A DNA stretch of 6,796 bases from UBA993 sp964436815 (GTDB taxonomy: Bacteria; Bacillota; Dethiobacteria; DTU022). The notes below the pieces were generated by a model. That model made no database searches. It was not told the DNA's origin and was given only the letters and a program-made list of their open reading frames with translations. The stretch covers positions 1 to 6,796 of the forward strand of contig CAYTER010000080.1 in NCBI GenBank assembly GCA_964436815.1, in the 5' to 3' direction. Positions 6,694-6,796 of the stretch are shown here, one piece after another (positions within the stretch are counted from its first letter, which is position 1; each line of letters starts with the position of its first letter). Position numbers and translations under genes: made by a program.

Positions 6694-6699
6694 CCTCCT
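6694..6699 (-). promoter_or_regulatory. ribosome binding site that fixes the aldolase-family start
   Basis: Read on the minus strand this is AGGAGG, 6 bases before the ATG at 6687-6685. The alternative in-frame ATG at 6705-6703 would place this site inside the coding region and has no Shine-Dalgarno of its own, so the shorter 427-residue protein is chosen. Confidence 0.85.
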
Positions 6700-6724
6700 C
6701 TGCATGTCTGTTTTTACTGCAAAA

Positions 6725-6733
6725 AGTATATCA
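6725..6733 (-). promoter_or_regulatory. extended -10 promoter candidate for the aldolase-family gene
   Basis: The minus strand reads TGATATACT: a TATACT box (five of six consensus bases) preceded by the TG of an extended -10 element. Transcription would start near 6717, giving a leader of about 30 bases that contains the AGGAGG. No good -35 is seen; the T-rich stretch about 17 bases further upstream matches poorly, which an extended -10 can tolerate. The remaining sequence to 6796 is A/T-rich with no gene visible. Confidence 0.5.
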
Positions 6734-6796
6734 TGGCAGGCTCAAATTAAAAAGCGAGGGCATTTATAGATACAGTTTATTATTTTTTTGAGCAGG

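Noticed and set aside
6740..6793. Inverted repeat GCTCAAA / TTTGAGC upstream of the aldolase gene
   Set aside because: Only 7 bases per arm with 40 bases between, in A/T-rich sequence; expected by chance and not convincingly an operator.

Overview
The window looks like a piece of a bacterial chromosome, most likely from the Firmicutes (Clostridia-like). This is inferred from strong AGGAGG-type ribosome binding sites, G+C content near half, the three-gene form of transhydrogenase, and the general look of the proteins. No species can be named from the sequence alone. Coding density is high. No RNA genes, insertion sequences, CRISPR arrays or tandem repeats were seen.

Layout. Positions 1-1050 (+) hold the 3' part of a PLP-dependent Cys/Met-metabolism (trans-sulfuration family) enzyme whose start lies outside the window. 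After a 94-base gap comes a same-strand run of five genes: an NmrA-like NAD(P)-binding SDR protein (1145-1999), the three subunits of a proton-translocating nicotinamide nucleotide transhydrogenase (pntAA 2039-3220, pntAB 3294-3575, pntB 3592-4965), and a small single-domain cupin (5005-5376). Gaps are 39, 73, 16 and 39 bases, so co-transcription is plausible. Convergent to them on the minus strand is a long class II fructose-bisphosphate aldolase family protein (5404-6687). It has its own ribosome binding site and an extended -10 promoter candidate at the right edge. A good intrinsic terminator for the plus-strand run lies inside the last codons of this convergent gene.

How they work together. 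PntAA (NAD(H)-binding domain I), PntAB (three membrane helices) and PntB (membrane helices plus nucleotide-binding domain III) should form one membrane complex that couples hydride transfer between two nicotinamide nucleotides to proton movement. The most notable point is in PntB domain III. The Lys-Arg-Ser that grips the NADP 2'-phosphate in the E. coli enzyme aligns with Asn-Met-Asp here, and the nearby GDAK aligns with GNAS. The fold-defining motifs and the membrane residues are kept. This suggests a transhydrogenase variant whose domain III may no longer prefer NADP(H). The roles of the NmrA-like protein and the cupin beside it cannot be derived from the sequence.
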